DNA from: Bacteroidia bacterium
GTDB taxonomy: Bacteria; Bacteroidota; Bacteroidia; B-17B0; Aurantibacillaceae
NCBI GenBank assembly: GCA_014378485.1
Contig: JACMNO010000061.1
Span: 1-64,000, forward strand
Reading direction: 5' to 3'
DNA: 64,000 nucleotides
The number at the start of each line of letters is the position of its first letter. The stretch's first letter is position 1. The position numbers were made by a program, and so were the translations under genes. The notes under the pieces are model-generated. The model searched no databases, was not told the DNA's origin, and saw only the letters and a list, made by a program, of their open reading frames with translations. Positions 44,238-53,096 of the stretch are shown piece after piece.

Positions 44238-47200
44238 TTGGTACTAATATTGCCTCAATTGTTTCTTCGATCCATACATATTTACTGCATATTCCTGATT
44301 ATGGGTTCGTTCGATTCGTTTTCTCAGGATGGAAATGGTTATACCAGCAATTTCACGCCTGCCATTTACAGAGGAAGTGATCAAAATTGGGACGCGGTGC
44401 AAGATACAGTGGGAAAATTATATTTCGCAAACTTAAACGGGGTAATTATGTATAACGGCCGTTTCTGGAAAACAATTTATTTAGCCAATAATTCCAGTGT
44501 TTTTTCTTTGGATAAAGATGAGCAAGACAAGGTCTATGTGGGTGGTGATAATGAATTCGGATTCCTCAGGCAAAATTCGCGCGGCGTAATCAAATATGTG
44601 TCATTGTCAAAACAATTATTAGAAAAGGATAAGGATTTTACTTCTACATGGGCTACCCATTGCATTGGTTCAGATGTATTCTTTTGCAGTAATGAAAAAC
44701 TATTCTGGTATAATCAGAAAACCATTAAATCTTTTTCACCTGAAGATGAAGCGTTCCATACTTTTTTTAAAGTAGGGAAACATTTATTGGTACGTGAGTT
44801 TGGCAAAGGATTTAAGGTATTTGAAAACGGCGAACTGAAACTCATTAAAGGCAGCGAAGAATTTGCGGATAAAAAAGTATACGCAATAATGCATTTGGAA
44901 GGTAACACTTACATTGTTGCAAGCAGGAATGATGGTATCTATATGCTTTACTATAATGATAAGAATCCTACCAAGTCAGTATTTGTTAAACGTTCTTCTG
45001 CAATTGATACCTGGCTAAAGGACAATGAATTGTATTGCGGGGCACGCATTGGTAACAATCGTTTTGCATTTGGGAGTTTGAAAGGTGGGATGGTCATCAC
45101 CGACCGTACCTTTAAAATTATTTCAAAATTAAATTCTAATAATGGTTTGCAGGATGATGCCGTTAAAAATATCTATAAAGATTCCAATGATAATCTTTGG
45201 TTGTCGTTAAATTTCGGTATCGCCTTTTATGAAAATAATACACCTATCACTTTTTGGAAGAAAACAGAAGGTGTAAAAGGTGTAGTGGAGAGTGTTATTT
45301 TGTTTAAAGGATATACCTTCGCTGCTACCGACAAAGGATTGCTAAAGTTAAATGCCTTGACTTCTAAATTTGAAGAAACAGAGATCACTAACGGCTGTTT
45401 TTCTTTAGCGGCCTCAAACGAACATATGTTTGTGGCGTCAGTAGATGGTCTTTATTTATTTGATGGCAAAAATTATAAACCCATTCTGGAAGAATTTGCT
45501 TACTCCGTTTTTTATGACAGTTTGAGAAATGACTTGTATGTTGGTACAGATTATAATTTTTACAAGGGTAAATTAAATAAAGGAAAATTTGAGATTAAGG
45601 ATAAATTGCAAGATATTGGTGCAGTGCGTTATATTGCTAGTGATAAAGATGGGAATATTGCTGCAGCGACAGCGATCAATGGTGTGTATATATTAAGAAA
45701 CAACGGAAAAAAAATACAACTAACAATCAAGGAAGGTTTGCCAGGGCTTACTGAAAATCACGTATTTTCTTATAAAGAAAGACTATGTATTTCAACAGAT
45801 ATCGGTTTTTTTGATTGGGATCCGTCAAATGAAATGAAAGTGAAACGGTCTGTGATGAATCCTTTTTCTAAAAATGTATATATTACCGCAGCAGCGCAGA
45901 TAAAAAAAGAGATTTGGTTTCAGTCAACACACGAAGACAAAATTAAAGAGAGTATTGAGGAGATTTTAAGCATTGCCCCTGATGGCGACAAGTTTAAAAT
46001 AACATCATCATTTTTAAACCGTATTCAAGGTGCCAATGCCAAGCATTTTTTTTACCATAATAACAAAGTTTACATTGGTACCAATCAGGGTTTGTTCTGT
46101 TATAATCTTCGGCAGGAATTGAAATCCTCAGATTTCAAAACCATTATTTCGAAAGCGTATTTCGGCACGGAAAGGGACAGTAGTTTTCTTGAAAATTATT
46201 CGGGTGAATTTGGTATTGAATCGGAGGATATTCCTTTCAAAAGCAACCAACTGTATGTGTACCCTGCTGCCAGCACCTATTTTGGACCGGAGCTTATTAA
46301 ATTCGCCTATTACATTGAAGGAGCTGATGAAGGTTATAGCGATTGGGCAGAAAGAAAAATCATTGAGATTCCAAAAATTAATGAAGGCCACTATACGTTT
46401 CATTTAAAAGCAAAAAATTTATTGGGAATGGAATCAGAAGAGATCCGTTTTTCATTTACCATTTTGCCTCCATGGTATCGCACAACTTTGGCTTATGCAT
46501 GCTATGTATTGTTACTGATTGGTGCCGTGATACTGTTTGTGACCTTGTATACAAAGAGATTGAAAGACCAGAATATCAGTCTGGAAAACACAATTGCTCT
46601 TCGTACGAAAACCATTGTTGATCAAAAGTTTGAACTTGAACATAAGAACAAAGAGATTGTGGATAGCATAAATTATGCGCAACGCATCCAACGCTCATTG
46701 CTGGCAAGTGAACAACTGTTGCAGAAAAACCTGAAGAATTATTTTGTCTTTTTTCAACCAAAAGATATTGTAAGCGGAGATTTTTACTGGGGCGCTGAAT
46801 TGCCAGAAAACCGTTTTGCGCTTGTTACAGCTGATAGTACAGGACATGGCGTTCCTGGTGCAATAATGAGTATGTTAAATATTTCCTGTTTAAATGAAGC
46901 CATTGAAGCGCAGAAATTAAAACAGCCAAGTGATATTTTAAACTACACCCGTAGCAAGATCATTAATCATTTATCGAATGATGGCAGTGAGGCAGGAGGA
47001 AAGGATGGGATGGATTGCAGTTTGATTAGCTTTGATTTAGATCATCAAAGAATGACCTATAGTGCAGCTAATAATCCAATCTGGATCGTTCGAAATAATG
47101 AACTGATTGAATTGAAACCTGATAAAATGCCTGTAGGTAAACATGATAGGGATTCTGAATCTTTTAAACAGCATGATTTTAAACTGCAAAAAAATGATGT

Positions 47201-47408
47201 GGTATATGCTTTAACAGACGGTATGCCCGATCAGTTTGGAGGACCAAAAGGAAAAAAATTTATGTACAAGCAACTAAAAGAGTTATTAGTGAGCATTAGT
47301 AATTTACCTTTGGAAGATCAAAAACAAAAATTACAATTGGAATTTACTTCCTGGAAATCTGAGATGGAACAGGTAGATGATGTTTTACTGATTGGAGTAA
47401 GAATATAA
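44238..47408 (+). CDS. two-component propeller / SpoIIE-type phosphatase sensor
   Basis: A 1056-residue inner-membrane sensor. A signal-type start (hydrophobic around residues 10-20, cleavage near 'SFSQD') leads to a periplasmic two-component regulator propeller (about 30-640), a Y_Y_Y beta domain (about 650-745), one membrane helix ('LAYACYVLLLIGAVILFV'), a coiled coil ('LENTIALRTKTIVDQKFEL'), and a cytoplasmic PP2C/SpoIIE domain with 'SGDFYWGAEL', 'TADSTGHGVPGA' and 'LTDGMPDQFGG'. It should dephosphorylate a cytoplasmic anti-sigma-type partner in response to a periplasmic ligand. No ATG fits the signal peptide; the start is a TTG at 44238, 44250 or 44259, the first ATG (44301) being too late. 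Confidence 0.85.
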   Translation: MVLILPQLFLRSIHIYCIFLIMGSFDSFSQDGNGYTSNFTPAIYRGSDQNWDAVQDTVGKLYFANLNGVIMYNGRFWKTIYLANNSSVFSLDKDEQDKVYVGGDNEFGFLRQNSRGVIKYVSLSKQLLEKDKDFTSTWATHCIGSDVFFCSNEKLFWYNQKTIKSFSPEDEAFHTFFKVGKHLLVREFGKGFKVFENGELKLIKGSEEFADKKVYAIMHLEGNTYIVASRNDGIYMLYYNDKNPTKSVFVKRSSAIDTWLKDNELYCGARIGNNRFAFGSLKGGMVITDRTFKIISKLNSNNGLQDDAVKNIYKDSNDNLWLSLNFGIAFYENNTPITFWKKTEGVKGVVESVILFKGYTFAATDKGLLKLNALTSKFEETEITNGCFSLAASNEHMFVASVDGLYLFDGKNYKPILEEFAYSVFYDSLRNDLYVGTDYNFYKGKLNKGKFEIKDKLQDIGAVRYIASDKDGNIAAATAINGVYILRNNGKKIQLTIKEGLPGLTENHVFSYKERLCISTDIGFFDWDPSNEMKVKRSVMNPFSKNVYITAAAQIKKEIWFQSTHEDKIKESIEEILSIAPDGDKFKITSSFLNRIQGANAKHFFYHNNKVYIGTNQGLFCYNLRQELKSSDFKTIISKAYFGTERDSSFLENYSGEFGIESEDIPFKSNQLYVYPAASTYFGPELIKFAYYIEGADEGYSDWAERKIIEIPKINEGHYTFHLKAKNLLGMESEEIRFSFTILPPWYRTTLAYACYVLLLIGAVILFVTLYTKRLKDQNISLENTIALRTKTIVDQKFELEHKNKEIVDSINYAQRIQRSLLASEQLLQKNLKNYFVFFQPKDIVSGDFYWGAELPENRFALVTADSTGHGVPGAIMSMLNISCLNEAIEAQKLKQPSDILNYTRSKIINHLSNDGSEAGGKDGMDCSLISFDLDHQRMTYSAANNPIWIVRNNELIELKPDKMPVGKHDRDSESFKQHDFKLQKNDVVYALTDGMPDQFGGPKGKKFMYKQLKELLVSISNLPLEDQKQKLQLEFTSWKSEMEQVDDVLLIGVRI

Positions 47409-47445
47409 AAAGCCTGCATATTAATTATACGCAGGCTTTTTTTGT
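47408..47445. terminator. bidirectional terminator
   Basis: The arms AAAAAGCCTGC and GCAGGCTTTTT pair around a loop of about 13 bases. It lies between the convergent stops of the SpoIIE sensor gene and pyrH. Confidence 0.9.
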
Positions 47446-47459
47446 TTAGTAGTATTCTT

Positions 47460-48167
47460 TTATGCTTCTACAATAGTTCCCACTTTTTCACCTTTCAAAA
47501 GGTTTTGCAGGTTGCCTTTTTTATTCATATCAAATACGATGATTGGCAAATTATTTTCTTTACATAAAGTAAAGGCCGTCAAATCCATTACTTCCAGTCC
47601 TTTACTGTATACTTCATCAAAAGAGATGTTGTCATATTTGGTAGCAGAGGGATCCTTTTCAGGATCGGCTGTGTAAATACCATCAACGCGCGTACCTTTC
47701 ATAATCACATTCGCTTCAATTTCGATAGCTCTTAATGCTGCAGCTGAATCGGTTGTGAAATAAGGGTTTCCTGTTCCTGCTCCGAAAATTACCACACGTC
47801 CTTTTTCTAAATGACGAACAGCTTTACGGCGAATGAATGGCTCACAGATCTGTTCCATCTTGATGGCGCTTTGTAAGCGGGTCTGAACACCTAAACCTTC
47901 TAAAGCTGATTGTATTGCCATAGAATTGATCACCGTAGCCAGCATACCCATATAATCACCGTGTACTCGATCCATTCCGCCTTTCTCGGCCTGTATGCCC
48001 CTGAAGATGTTCCCACCGCCAATAACGATTGCTACCTGGCAACCGGCATCATAAGCATCTTTAATTTCTGCGGCGTATTCCATTAAGCGTTCCTGATCAA
48101 TACCGAAACCTTTGTTACCCATTAAAGCTTCACCTGATAATTTTAAAAGTATGCGTTTGTATTTCAT
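47460..48167 (-). CDS. pyrH: UMP kinase
   Basis: A 235-residue cytoplasmic enzyme that phosphorylates UMP to UDP in pyrimidine synthesis. Family motifs are '[20 protein letters not shown]', the nucleotide site '[13 protein letters not shown]', '[16 protein letters not shown]' and the C-terminal '[15 protein letters not shown]'. It is separated from tsf by a terminator at 48321, so it is probably transcribed apart from it or by read-through. Confidence 0.97.
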   Translation of the reverse strand: MKYKRILLKLSGEALMGNKGFGIDQERLMEYAAEIKDAYDAGCQVAIVIGGGNIFRGIQAEKGGMDRVHGDYMGMLATVINSMAIQSALEGLGVQTRLQSAIKMEQICEPFIRRKAVRHLEKGRVVIFGAGTGNPYFTTDSAAALRAIEIEANVIMKGTRVDGIYTADPEKDPSATKYDNISFDEVYSKGLEVMDLTAFTLCKENNLPIIVFDMNKKGNLQNLLKGEKVGTIVEA

Positions 48168-48320
48168 AGTTGTTTAATTAACCGTGATCCAGATTACTAA
48201 AGGATCGCAGATTTTTTTGTCAGTCTGAACGTAGGCGAAGACCACTTTGTTTTTATTATTTTGTTAATTCGACTCCGCTCTGTGTGACAAAATTGTTATT
48301 CGATGATTTTGAACAAAAAA

Positions 48321-48344
48321 AATCCCGATTAAAAAATCGGGATT
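48321..48344 (-). terminator. rho-independent terminator
   Basis: The arms AATCCCGATT and AATCGGGATT pair perfectly; on the minus strand a T run follows. It lies just after the tsf stop codon. Confidence 0.92.
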
Positions 48345-48352
48345 TAAATAAA

Positions 48353-49177
48353 TTAAGATAAAGCGTAACGTTTAAAGTCTGTTGCTGTAAGGTCTTTATC
48401 TAAGCTTTTTAAATATGCGCTAACGGTTAGCTTATTATCTTTAATATATTCCTGATTCATTAAAGTAGATTCTTTATAGAATTTAGCAATTTTCCCCTGT
48501 GCAATTTTTTCCACCATATCTTCTGGCTTACCTTCAGCACGAATTACCTCACGGGCAATTTCTAATTCTCTTTCTAACATTTCAGGAGTAACTCCTTCTT
48601 TATCCAAAGCTACAGGTGCCATTGCCGCTGCCTGCATTGCAACATTTCTTCCTGCTTCATCAGAAATTTCTTTGTTGAAGCCAACGATAACAGAAACACG
48701 ATTTCCCGGATGAATGTATGCAGAAACTTTTTCAGCAGTAATAGTTTCAAAATATCCTATCTCGATTTTCTCACCGATTTTACCAATCTGCTCCATAAAT
48801 TTATCGCTTACTTTAATATCATTATTGTAAGGTAAGTTTAAGATCTCTTCTTTTGTTTTCGCACCTTTTTCTAGAGCGATGTTTGCAATTGAATCTGCAA
48901 AAGCAATAAAATCTGCATTGATGGCTACGAAATCAGTTTCGCAGTTTACCCAGATCAAAATACCTGTTTTATTATCTTTTGATGTTTTTGCTAAAACAAC
49001 ACCTTCTTTTGAATCTCTGTCTCCACGATTAGCCGCTACTTTAGCGCCTTTTTTACGAAGGTAATCTACAGCCTGTTCAAAATCACCATTATTTTCTTCT
49101 AATGCTTTTTTACAATCCATCATACCTGCTCCGGTTTGCTGACGTAATTTGTTTACTTCTTGTGCTGTAATTGCCAT
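48353..49177 (-). CDS. tsf: translation elongation factor Ts
   Basis: A 274-residue nucleotide-exchange factor for EF-Tu. The N-terminal UBA-like domain starts 'ITAQEVNKLRQQTGAGMMDC'; the core has 'ALEENNGDFEQAVDYLRKKG' and 'VNCETDFVAINADFIAFADS'; the coiled-coil and C-terminal parts include 'GRNVAMQAAAMAPVALDKEG' and 'YKESTLMNQEYIKDNKLTV'. It follows rpsB (also minus strand) with a terminator between, so part of its transcription may be independent. Confidence 0.97.
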   Translation of the reverse strand: MAITAQEVNKLRQQTGAGMMDCKKALEENNGDFEQAVDYLRKKGAKVAANRGDRDSKEGVVLAKTSKDNKTGILIWVNCETDFVAINADFIAFADSIANIALEKGAKTKEEILNLPYNNDIKVSDKFMEQIGKIGEKIEIGYFETITAEKVSAYIHPGNRVSVIVGFNKEISDEAGRNVAMQAAAMAPVALDKEGVTPEMLERELEIAREVIRAEGKPEDMVEKIAQGKIAKFYKESTLMNQEYIKDNKLTVSAYLKSLDKDLTATDFKRYALS

Positions 49178-49211
49178 TGTATTATTGTTTTAGTATTAGT
49201 TAATTATGTTT

Positions 49212-49248
49212 TAAAAAAAACGGCCTTCCCTAGAGAGGAACGGCCGTT
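49212..49248 (-). terminator. rho-independent terminator or attenuator between rpsB and tsf
   Basis: Arms AACGGCC (49219-49225) and GGCCGTT (49242-49248) with an inner TTCC/GGAA pair; on the minus strand a run of eight T follows. It lies about 20 bp after the rpsB stop. Confidence 0.85.
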
Positions 49249-49268
49249 AAAATTATAATAGTGAAAAA

Positions 49269-50114
49269 TTATTTTTTCGCTGTAGTTCTTTTACGAGCCG
49301 CTGGTTTACGCGCACCTTCTTCATCATCAGATTTTGCACCTTTTACCTGTAAGCCTTCTGCTAATTCTTCTGCTTCTTCTTTAGAATTTTTACCTTCTTT
49401 TTCATCAGCTGCGATAGCTTCTTTATCCATCTTGCGTTCTCCTAAACCTTCGTTAATTGCTTTACACATTAATTCAATGATATAGGCAACAGAAGTTGAA
49501 GCATCGTCGTTAGCAGGAATTGCATAATCAACAAAGTTTGGGTTAGAGTTTGTGTCAACAATGGCAAACGTAGGAATGTTCAAACGTTTTGCTTCTGCAA
49601 CTGCTATATGCTCTTTCGAGATATCAACAATAAACAATGCTGATGGTAAACGTGTTAAATCTGCTACAGATCCTAAGTTTGTCTCTAATTTAGCACGCTC
49701 ACGGGAAATCTGTAATTTTTCTTTTTTAGAAATATTGTCAAATGTTCCGTCCGTAGCCATTTTGTCAATTTGAGACATCTTACGAACTGCTTTACGGATA
49801 GTAGCAAAGTTAGTTAACATACCACCTGGCCAACGCTCAGTTACGTATGGCATACCCACGTTTTTTACTTTTTCGGCTACAATATCCTTAGCTTGCTTTT
49901 TAGTAGCTACAAATAATATTTTTTTACCTGAACGTGCAATCTGCTTTAACGCTGCAGCTGCTTCATCAATTTTAGCAACTGTTTTGTTTAAGTCGATAAT
50001 ATGAATGCCATTTTTTTCGGCATAGATGTAAGGAGCCATTGCTGGATTCCATTTTCTTTTTAAGTGACCAAAATGAGCACCTGATTCTAATAATTCGTTG
50101 AATGTATTTGACAT
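49269..50114 (-). CDS. rpsB: 30S ribosomal protein S2
   Basis: A 281-residue ribosomal protein of the small subunit. The family start 'SNTFNELLESGAHFGHLKRK', 'WNPAMAPYIYAEKNGIHIID', 'VATKKQAKDIVAEKVKNVGM' and 'FAIVDTNSNPNFVDYAIPAN' are present. The C-terminal 50 residues are an extension of charged, Ala- and Lys-rich sequence ending 'KPAARKRTTAKK', common in this phylum. It follows rpsI by 27 bp. Confidence 0.97.
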   Translation of the reverse strand: MSNTFNELLESGAHFGHLKRKWNPAMAPYIYAEKNGIHIIDLNKTVAKIDEAAAALKQIARSGKKILFVATKKQAKDIVAEKVKNVGMPYVTERWPGGMLTNFATIRKAVRKMSQIDKMATDGTFDNISKKEKLQISRERAKLETNLGSVADLTRLPSALFIVDISKEHIAVAEAKRLNIPTFAIVDTNSNPNFVDYAIPANDDASTSVAYIIELMCKAINEGLGERKMDKEAIAADEKEGKNSKEEAEELAEGLQVKGAKSDDEEGARKPAARKRTTAKK

Positions 50115-50141
50115 GTTTGTATAATGAATGGTAAATAAATA

Positions 50142-50528
50142 TTAACGTTTGCTGAATTGGAAACGAGCACGGGCTTTTTTCTGACCGAATTTCTTACGTT
50201 CAACCATACGCGGATCACGTGTAACTAATCCTTCTGCGCGTAAATCTTTTTTCAATTCCGGGTTGATCTCTACTAACGCTTTGGCTATTGCTAAACGTAC
50301 AGCCTGAGCTTGTCCTGTAGTTCCACCACCGTTTACGTTTATTTTCACATCATATAAACCAACAGATTTAGCGTTGTTTAATGATTGTAAAACGTAATAC
50401 TGTAAAGTAGGAGTTTTGAAATATTCTTTATAATCTCTTTTGTTGATAGTGATCACGCCTGTACCTGATGATACATAAGCACGTGCTACCGAACATTTTC
50501 TGCGACCTGATGTGTTAATTACTTCCAT
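50142..50528 (-). CDS. rpsI: 30S ribosomal protein S9
   Basis: A 128-residue protein of the small subunit. It has the full S9 layout: 'NTSGRRKCSVARAYVSSGTG', 'ALVEINPELKKDLRAEGLVT' and the C-terminal basic tail 'RKKFGQKKARARFQFSKR' that reaches the decoding centre. Co-transcribed with rplM (5 bp between). Confidence 0.98.
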   Translation of the reverse strand: MEVINTSGRRKCSVARAYVSSGTGVITINKRDYKEYFKTPTLQYYVLQSLNNAKSVGLYDVKINVNGGGTTGQAQAVRLAIAKALVEINPELKKDLRAEGLVTRDPRMVERKKFGQKKARARFQFSKR

Positions 50529-50533
50529 GTATA

Positions 50534-50992
50534 TTATGCAATAATTGTTGTTAAATCTACTTTTTTTGGTTGTTGTGCAGCATGATCATGCTCAGGGCCT
50601 GCGAATACAAATAAATTTGTATTTATAGCTCTTCCTAAACGGCCTTTAGGTAACATACCATGCACCGCATGTTTAATTACTTCTTCAGGTTTTTTTGCTA
50701 ACATTTCTTTTGGAGTTGCAAAGCGCTGCCCACCAGGATGCCCTGTGTAACGAACATATTCCTTATCTTCCATTTTAGCTCCAGTAAAACGAACTTTTTC
50801 AGCGTTGATAACAACGATGTTTGCACCGCCATCAGTATGAGGTGTAAAATTAGTTTTATGTTTGCCGCGTATCAAATACGCTAGTTTAGAGGCCAAACGA
50901 CCCACTACTTCATTTTCTGCGTCAACCAACAACCACTCTTTTTCTGAATTGGCTTTATTGACAAATTTTGTTTTATAACTTAATGCGTCCAC
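50534..50992 (-). CDS. rplM: 50S ribosomal protein L13
   Basis: A 152-residue large-subunit protein and first gene of the operon rplM-rpsI-rpsB-tsf. Family blocks are 'KEWLLVDAENEVVGRLASKL', 'GKHKTNFTPHTDGGANIVVI', 'YTGHPGGQRFATPKEML' and 'HAVHGMLPKGRLGRAI'. The start is GTG at 50992, supported by the family start 'MDALSYKT'; no ATG is available there. A good promoter lies 35 bp upstream. Confidence 0.97.
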   Translation of the reverse strand: MDALSYKTKFVNKANSEKEWLLVDAENEVVGRLASKLAYLIRGKHKTNFTPHTDGGANIVVINAEKVRFTGAKMEDKEYVRYTGHPGGQRFATPKEMLAKKPEEVIKHAVHGMLPKGRLGRAINTNLFVFAGPEHDHAAQQPKKVDLTTIIA

Positions 50993-51026
50993 TTCTTAAT
51001 GTTTTAATTAATTCTAATTTGGGCGG

Positions 51027-51057
51027 CAAATATATGGCTTTAATTGTAAGCGGCAAA
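51027..51057 (-). promoter_or_regulatory. Bacteroidota-type promoter of the rplM operon
   Basis: On the minus strand TTTG, 19 bases, then TATATTTG (51034-51027), an exact match to the Bacteroidota housekeeping form. The TTTG belongs to a near-copy of the same GCCATATATTTTGCCGC segment, so the two direct repeats supply the two elements. Predicted start of transcription is near 51020, with a leader of about 28 bases. Confidence 0.75.
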
Positions 51058-51222
51058 ATATATGGCACTTATAATTCAATTAATTTTAGTTTTTGCGTTA
51101 TTTGTGCAAAAATGTGTATTTTTGAAATTCAAAGATACATAATTGTTCCGCTAATATCACGGATTTCCGCAGATTTTTATTTCCGTTAATGTCTGCTATC
51201 AGCGGGAAATATAACTACACTC

Positions 51223-51846
51223 ATGGATCATTTTATATTAATGTCATCAATTCGTTATCCCGGAAGGGATAAACGTGAAGAAATTGAAAATCAGTTAAAA
51301 AATGTAATTACAGTAATCAATAAAATTCATAAAAAGCATTTTATCACATCCCTCGATATGGTACTGGATTATGAGTTTCAGGGAATCACCAATAGTTTGC
51401 AGGGTAGTTTGGAAATGATTTTCGATATTGAAGAATGCATTATTGAAAACAATCTCGATTTCAAATTGAAGCATGTTCTTTATCATAACACCATTAAAAC
51501 GGTGCAAAGTAAGCATACGGCTTATGAACGTTTAGGTTTCGGTCTTATTGATGCAAGGGAGAGATTGCAATTGATAAAAAAAACAGATAGCCGTTTTTTA
51601 ATTGCTACCAATAATGAGAAAACAAGCCTCTATTTAAATAACCTCCTTTTAATTTATGAAGATTACCTTGATTCATGGAAAAAAAGTGATTACGAATATG
51701 TGAATGCTTTTTTGAATCATTTGAATTATAAAGAAGTAGCTGCGTTATTTAATATGAATGTATCAAGCGGGTGGAGGAGGGAAAAGAGTCTGAAAATGAA
51801 ACAATATTATACAATCAAAGAAATGATACTTTCAGGCATAGAATAA
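51223..51846 (+). CDS. SatD-like protein
   Basis: A 207-residue cytoplasmic protein that resembles the SatD family in outline: a central 'YEFQGITNSLQGSLEMIFDI' block, 'AYERLGFGLIDARERLQLIKK' and a C-terminal helix-turn-helix-like 'NYKEVAALFNMNVSSGWRRE'. The usual N-terminal GD-containing nucleotide-type motif is replaced by 'MSSIRYPGRDKREE', so it is a divergent member at best. Function is unknown. It is divergent from rplM, and the 230 bp between them holds the rplM promoter. Confidence 0.6.
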   Translation: MDHFILMSSIRYPGRDKREEIENQLKNVITVINKIHKKHFITSLDMVLDYEFQGITNSLQGSLEMIFDIEECIIENNLDFKLKHVLYHNTIKTVQSKHTAYERLGFGLIDARERLQLIKKTDSRFLIATNNEKTSLYLNNLLLIYEDYLDSWKKSDYEYVNAFLNHLNYKEVAALFNMNVSSGWRREKSLKMKQYYTIKEMILSGIE

Positions 51847-51914
51847 TCTTAAACTTTAATTTTGTTGGACATTTTTTTATTTCTTTAATAAATCAAATTA
51901 TTTTAAAGATATTT

Positions 51915-51944
51915 TTTGTGATTAAAAAAATAAGTGTAAATTTG
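51915..51944 (+). promoter_or_regulatory. promoter of tRNA-Asp
   Basis: TTTG (51915-51918), 18 bases, TAAATTTG (51937-51944). It fits the phylum consensus and lies 26 bp before the tRNA. Confidence 0.7.
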
Positions 51945-51970
51945 CAATCCCAATTCGAAAGAATGGTGTT

Positions 51971-52044
51971 GGTCCGGTAGTTCAGTTGGTTAGAATGCCG
52001 CCCTGTCACGGCGGAGGTCGCGGGTTCGAGTCCCGTCCGGACCG
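51971..52044 (+). tRNA. tRNA-Asp (anticodon GTC)
   Basis: A 74-nt cloverleaf starts GGTCCGG and ends CCGGACC plus G. The anticodon loop CTGTCAC gives GTC; the D arm has GTTCAGTTGGTTAGAAT and the T loop TTCGAGT. CCA is not encoded. A promoter and a terminator flank it, so it is a single transcript. Confidence 0.96.
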
Positions 52045-52046
52045 CA

Positions 52047-52081
52047 AAAAGCCCCTAGAGTCATTGATTCTAGGGGCTTTT
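52047..52081 (+). terminator. rho-independent terminator after tRNA-Asp
   Basis: Perfect 13-bp arms, AAAAGCCCCTAGA (52047-52059) and TCTAGGGGCTTTT (52069-52081), just after the tRNA. It works for both strands and could also serve the minus-strand gene at 52112. Confidence 0.9.
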
Positions 52082-52111
52082 GCATTAAAGCGAACATAAA
52101 AGGTTTACTGA

Positions 52112-52756
52112 CTATTTCTTTATATTCTTTTCAATGCCTTTCATTACGTCTTCCTTTGTTAATCCTGTGGTGTTTTTATCGGGATCAGCAGTATTATCCT
52201 GCGCGGCAAAGGTGAGTTTTTGCATATATTCTGGATTTCCGCCGTTCATTTTTTCTTTTACTATATCTCCATAGGCCTGTCGCGCTTCATCAACATTTTT
52301 TTTGCCTGTTAAAATATCATTCGCCAAATTTAATGCTAAAAAGTTATTCCCTTCTTTATCACATCTTGCGCTCATTGTGCCTTGTGTGCGGTCAAATGTT
52401 ACACTTCCATCAAATTTTCCAAGTTCGTCCATTTTATCTTCCTGTACTTTATACATAATGGTGGTTTGCATCATATCTGTGTGCTCGATTGGGAAACTAT
52501 GCTTTGTTTCCATTTTATTAATGCATATTTTTTTCCAGACTCCTTTATTCCACCAAATTAGCTCATTCGAAGTAACACCGTCCGGTTTGCCATACTTATC
52601 GGTTATTTCCTTAACGGCCATTTTTGAAGCTTCGGGCCAGCTGCTAACATCAGGCATCATCATTTCTTTTTTATCATTATGCATGTTATCCTGTGCATTG
52701 ATTGTTCCTAATCCTGTAATCAGAATCAAAGAAACCTTTAAAAGTGTCTTTTTCAT
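52112..52756 (-). CDS. secreted hypothetical protein
   Basis: A 214-residue protein with a signal peptide ending 'LGTINAQ' (residue 22). The mature part starts with a Met- and Asp-rich stretch, then 'WPEASKMAVKEITDKYGKPD' and 'LIWWNKGVWKKICINK', and later 'MSARCDKEGNNFLALNLAND'. I believe I have seen similar conserved Bacteroidota proteins of unknown function. Expected location is the periplasm. It stands alone and is followed by the tRNA terminator. Confidence 0.72.
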   Translation of the reverse strand: MKKTLLKVSLILITGLGTINAQDNMHNDKKEMMMPDVSSWPEASKMAVKEITDKYGKPDGVTSNELIWWNKGVWKKICINKMETKHSFPIEHTDMMQTTIMYKVQEDKMDELGKFDGSVTFDRTQGTMSARCDKEGNNFLALNLANDILTGKKNVDEARQAYGDIVKEKMNGGNPEYMQKLTFAAQDNTADPDKNTTGLTKEDVMKGIEKNIKK

Positions 52757-53021
52757 TTTATTTAGTTTTTATATTTAGTAGCTTCTTCTATTCTTATTCA
52801 TAATCAAATTTACTTCAAGAATCAAGCATTAATTCGACTTTTCGGTTATTCTAGTTTTAATGTAGGCAGAAATTAATTTATATTGCGAATAAGCTAGATG
52901 CCGCAAATCAAAAGTTTTTTCTTTATAAACGATACAATTCTAAGTAATACAACTTCTGTGATAACTGTAAAATAAAAAATTAACAGAATTAAACTTTTTA
53001 TATATTTTTACGTTCTAGTTT

Positions 53022-53037
53022 GGCATACACATTGATC
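53022..53037 (+). promoter_or_regulatory. possible sigma-54-like promoter upstream of the LolA-type gene
   Basis: TGGCAT, 5 bases, TTGAT fits the -24/-12 form (TGGCAC-N5-TTGCW) at all but two positions, including a lost -12 C. It lies 60 bp before the start codon at 53097. The rest of the 340-bp gap from 52757 shows nothing recognisable. Confidence 0.3.
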
Positions 53038-53096
53038 CTTAAAGGCGTGATTCAAATTAACCACGTTTTCAGGAATGAAAATTTAAATTAAAAATT

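Noticed and set aside
50993-51222. L13-type ribosomal leader RNA
   Set aside because: I recall such leaders in some Bacteroidota, but the predicted leader here is only about 28 bases and no pairing was seen, so I cannot support it.
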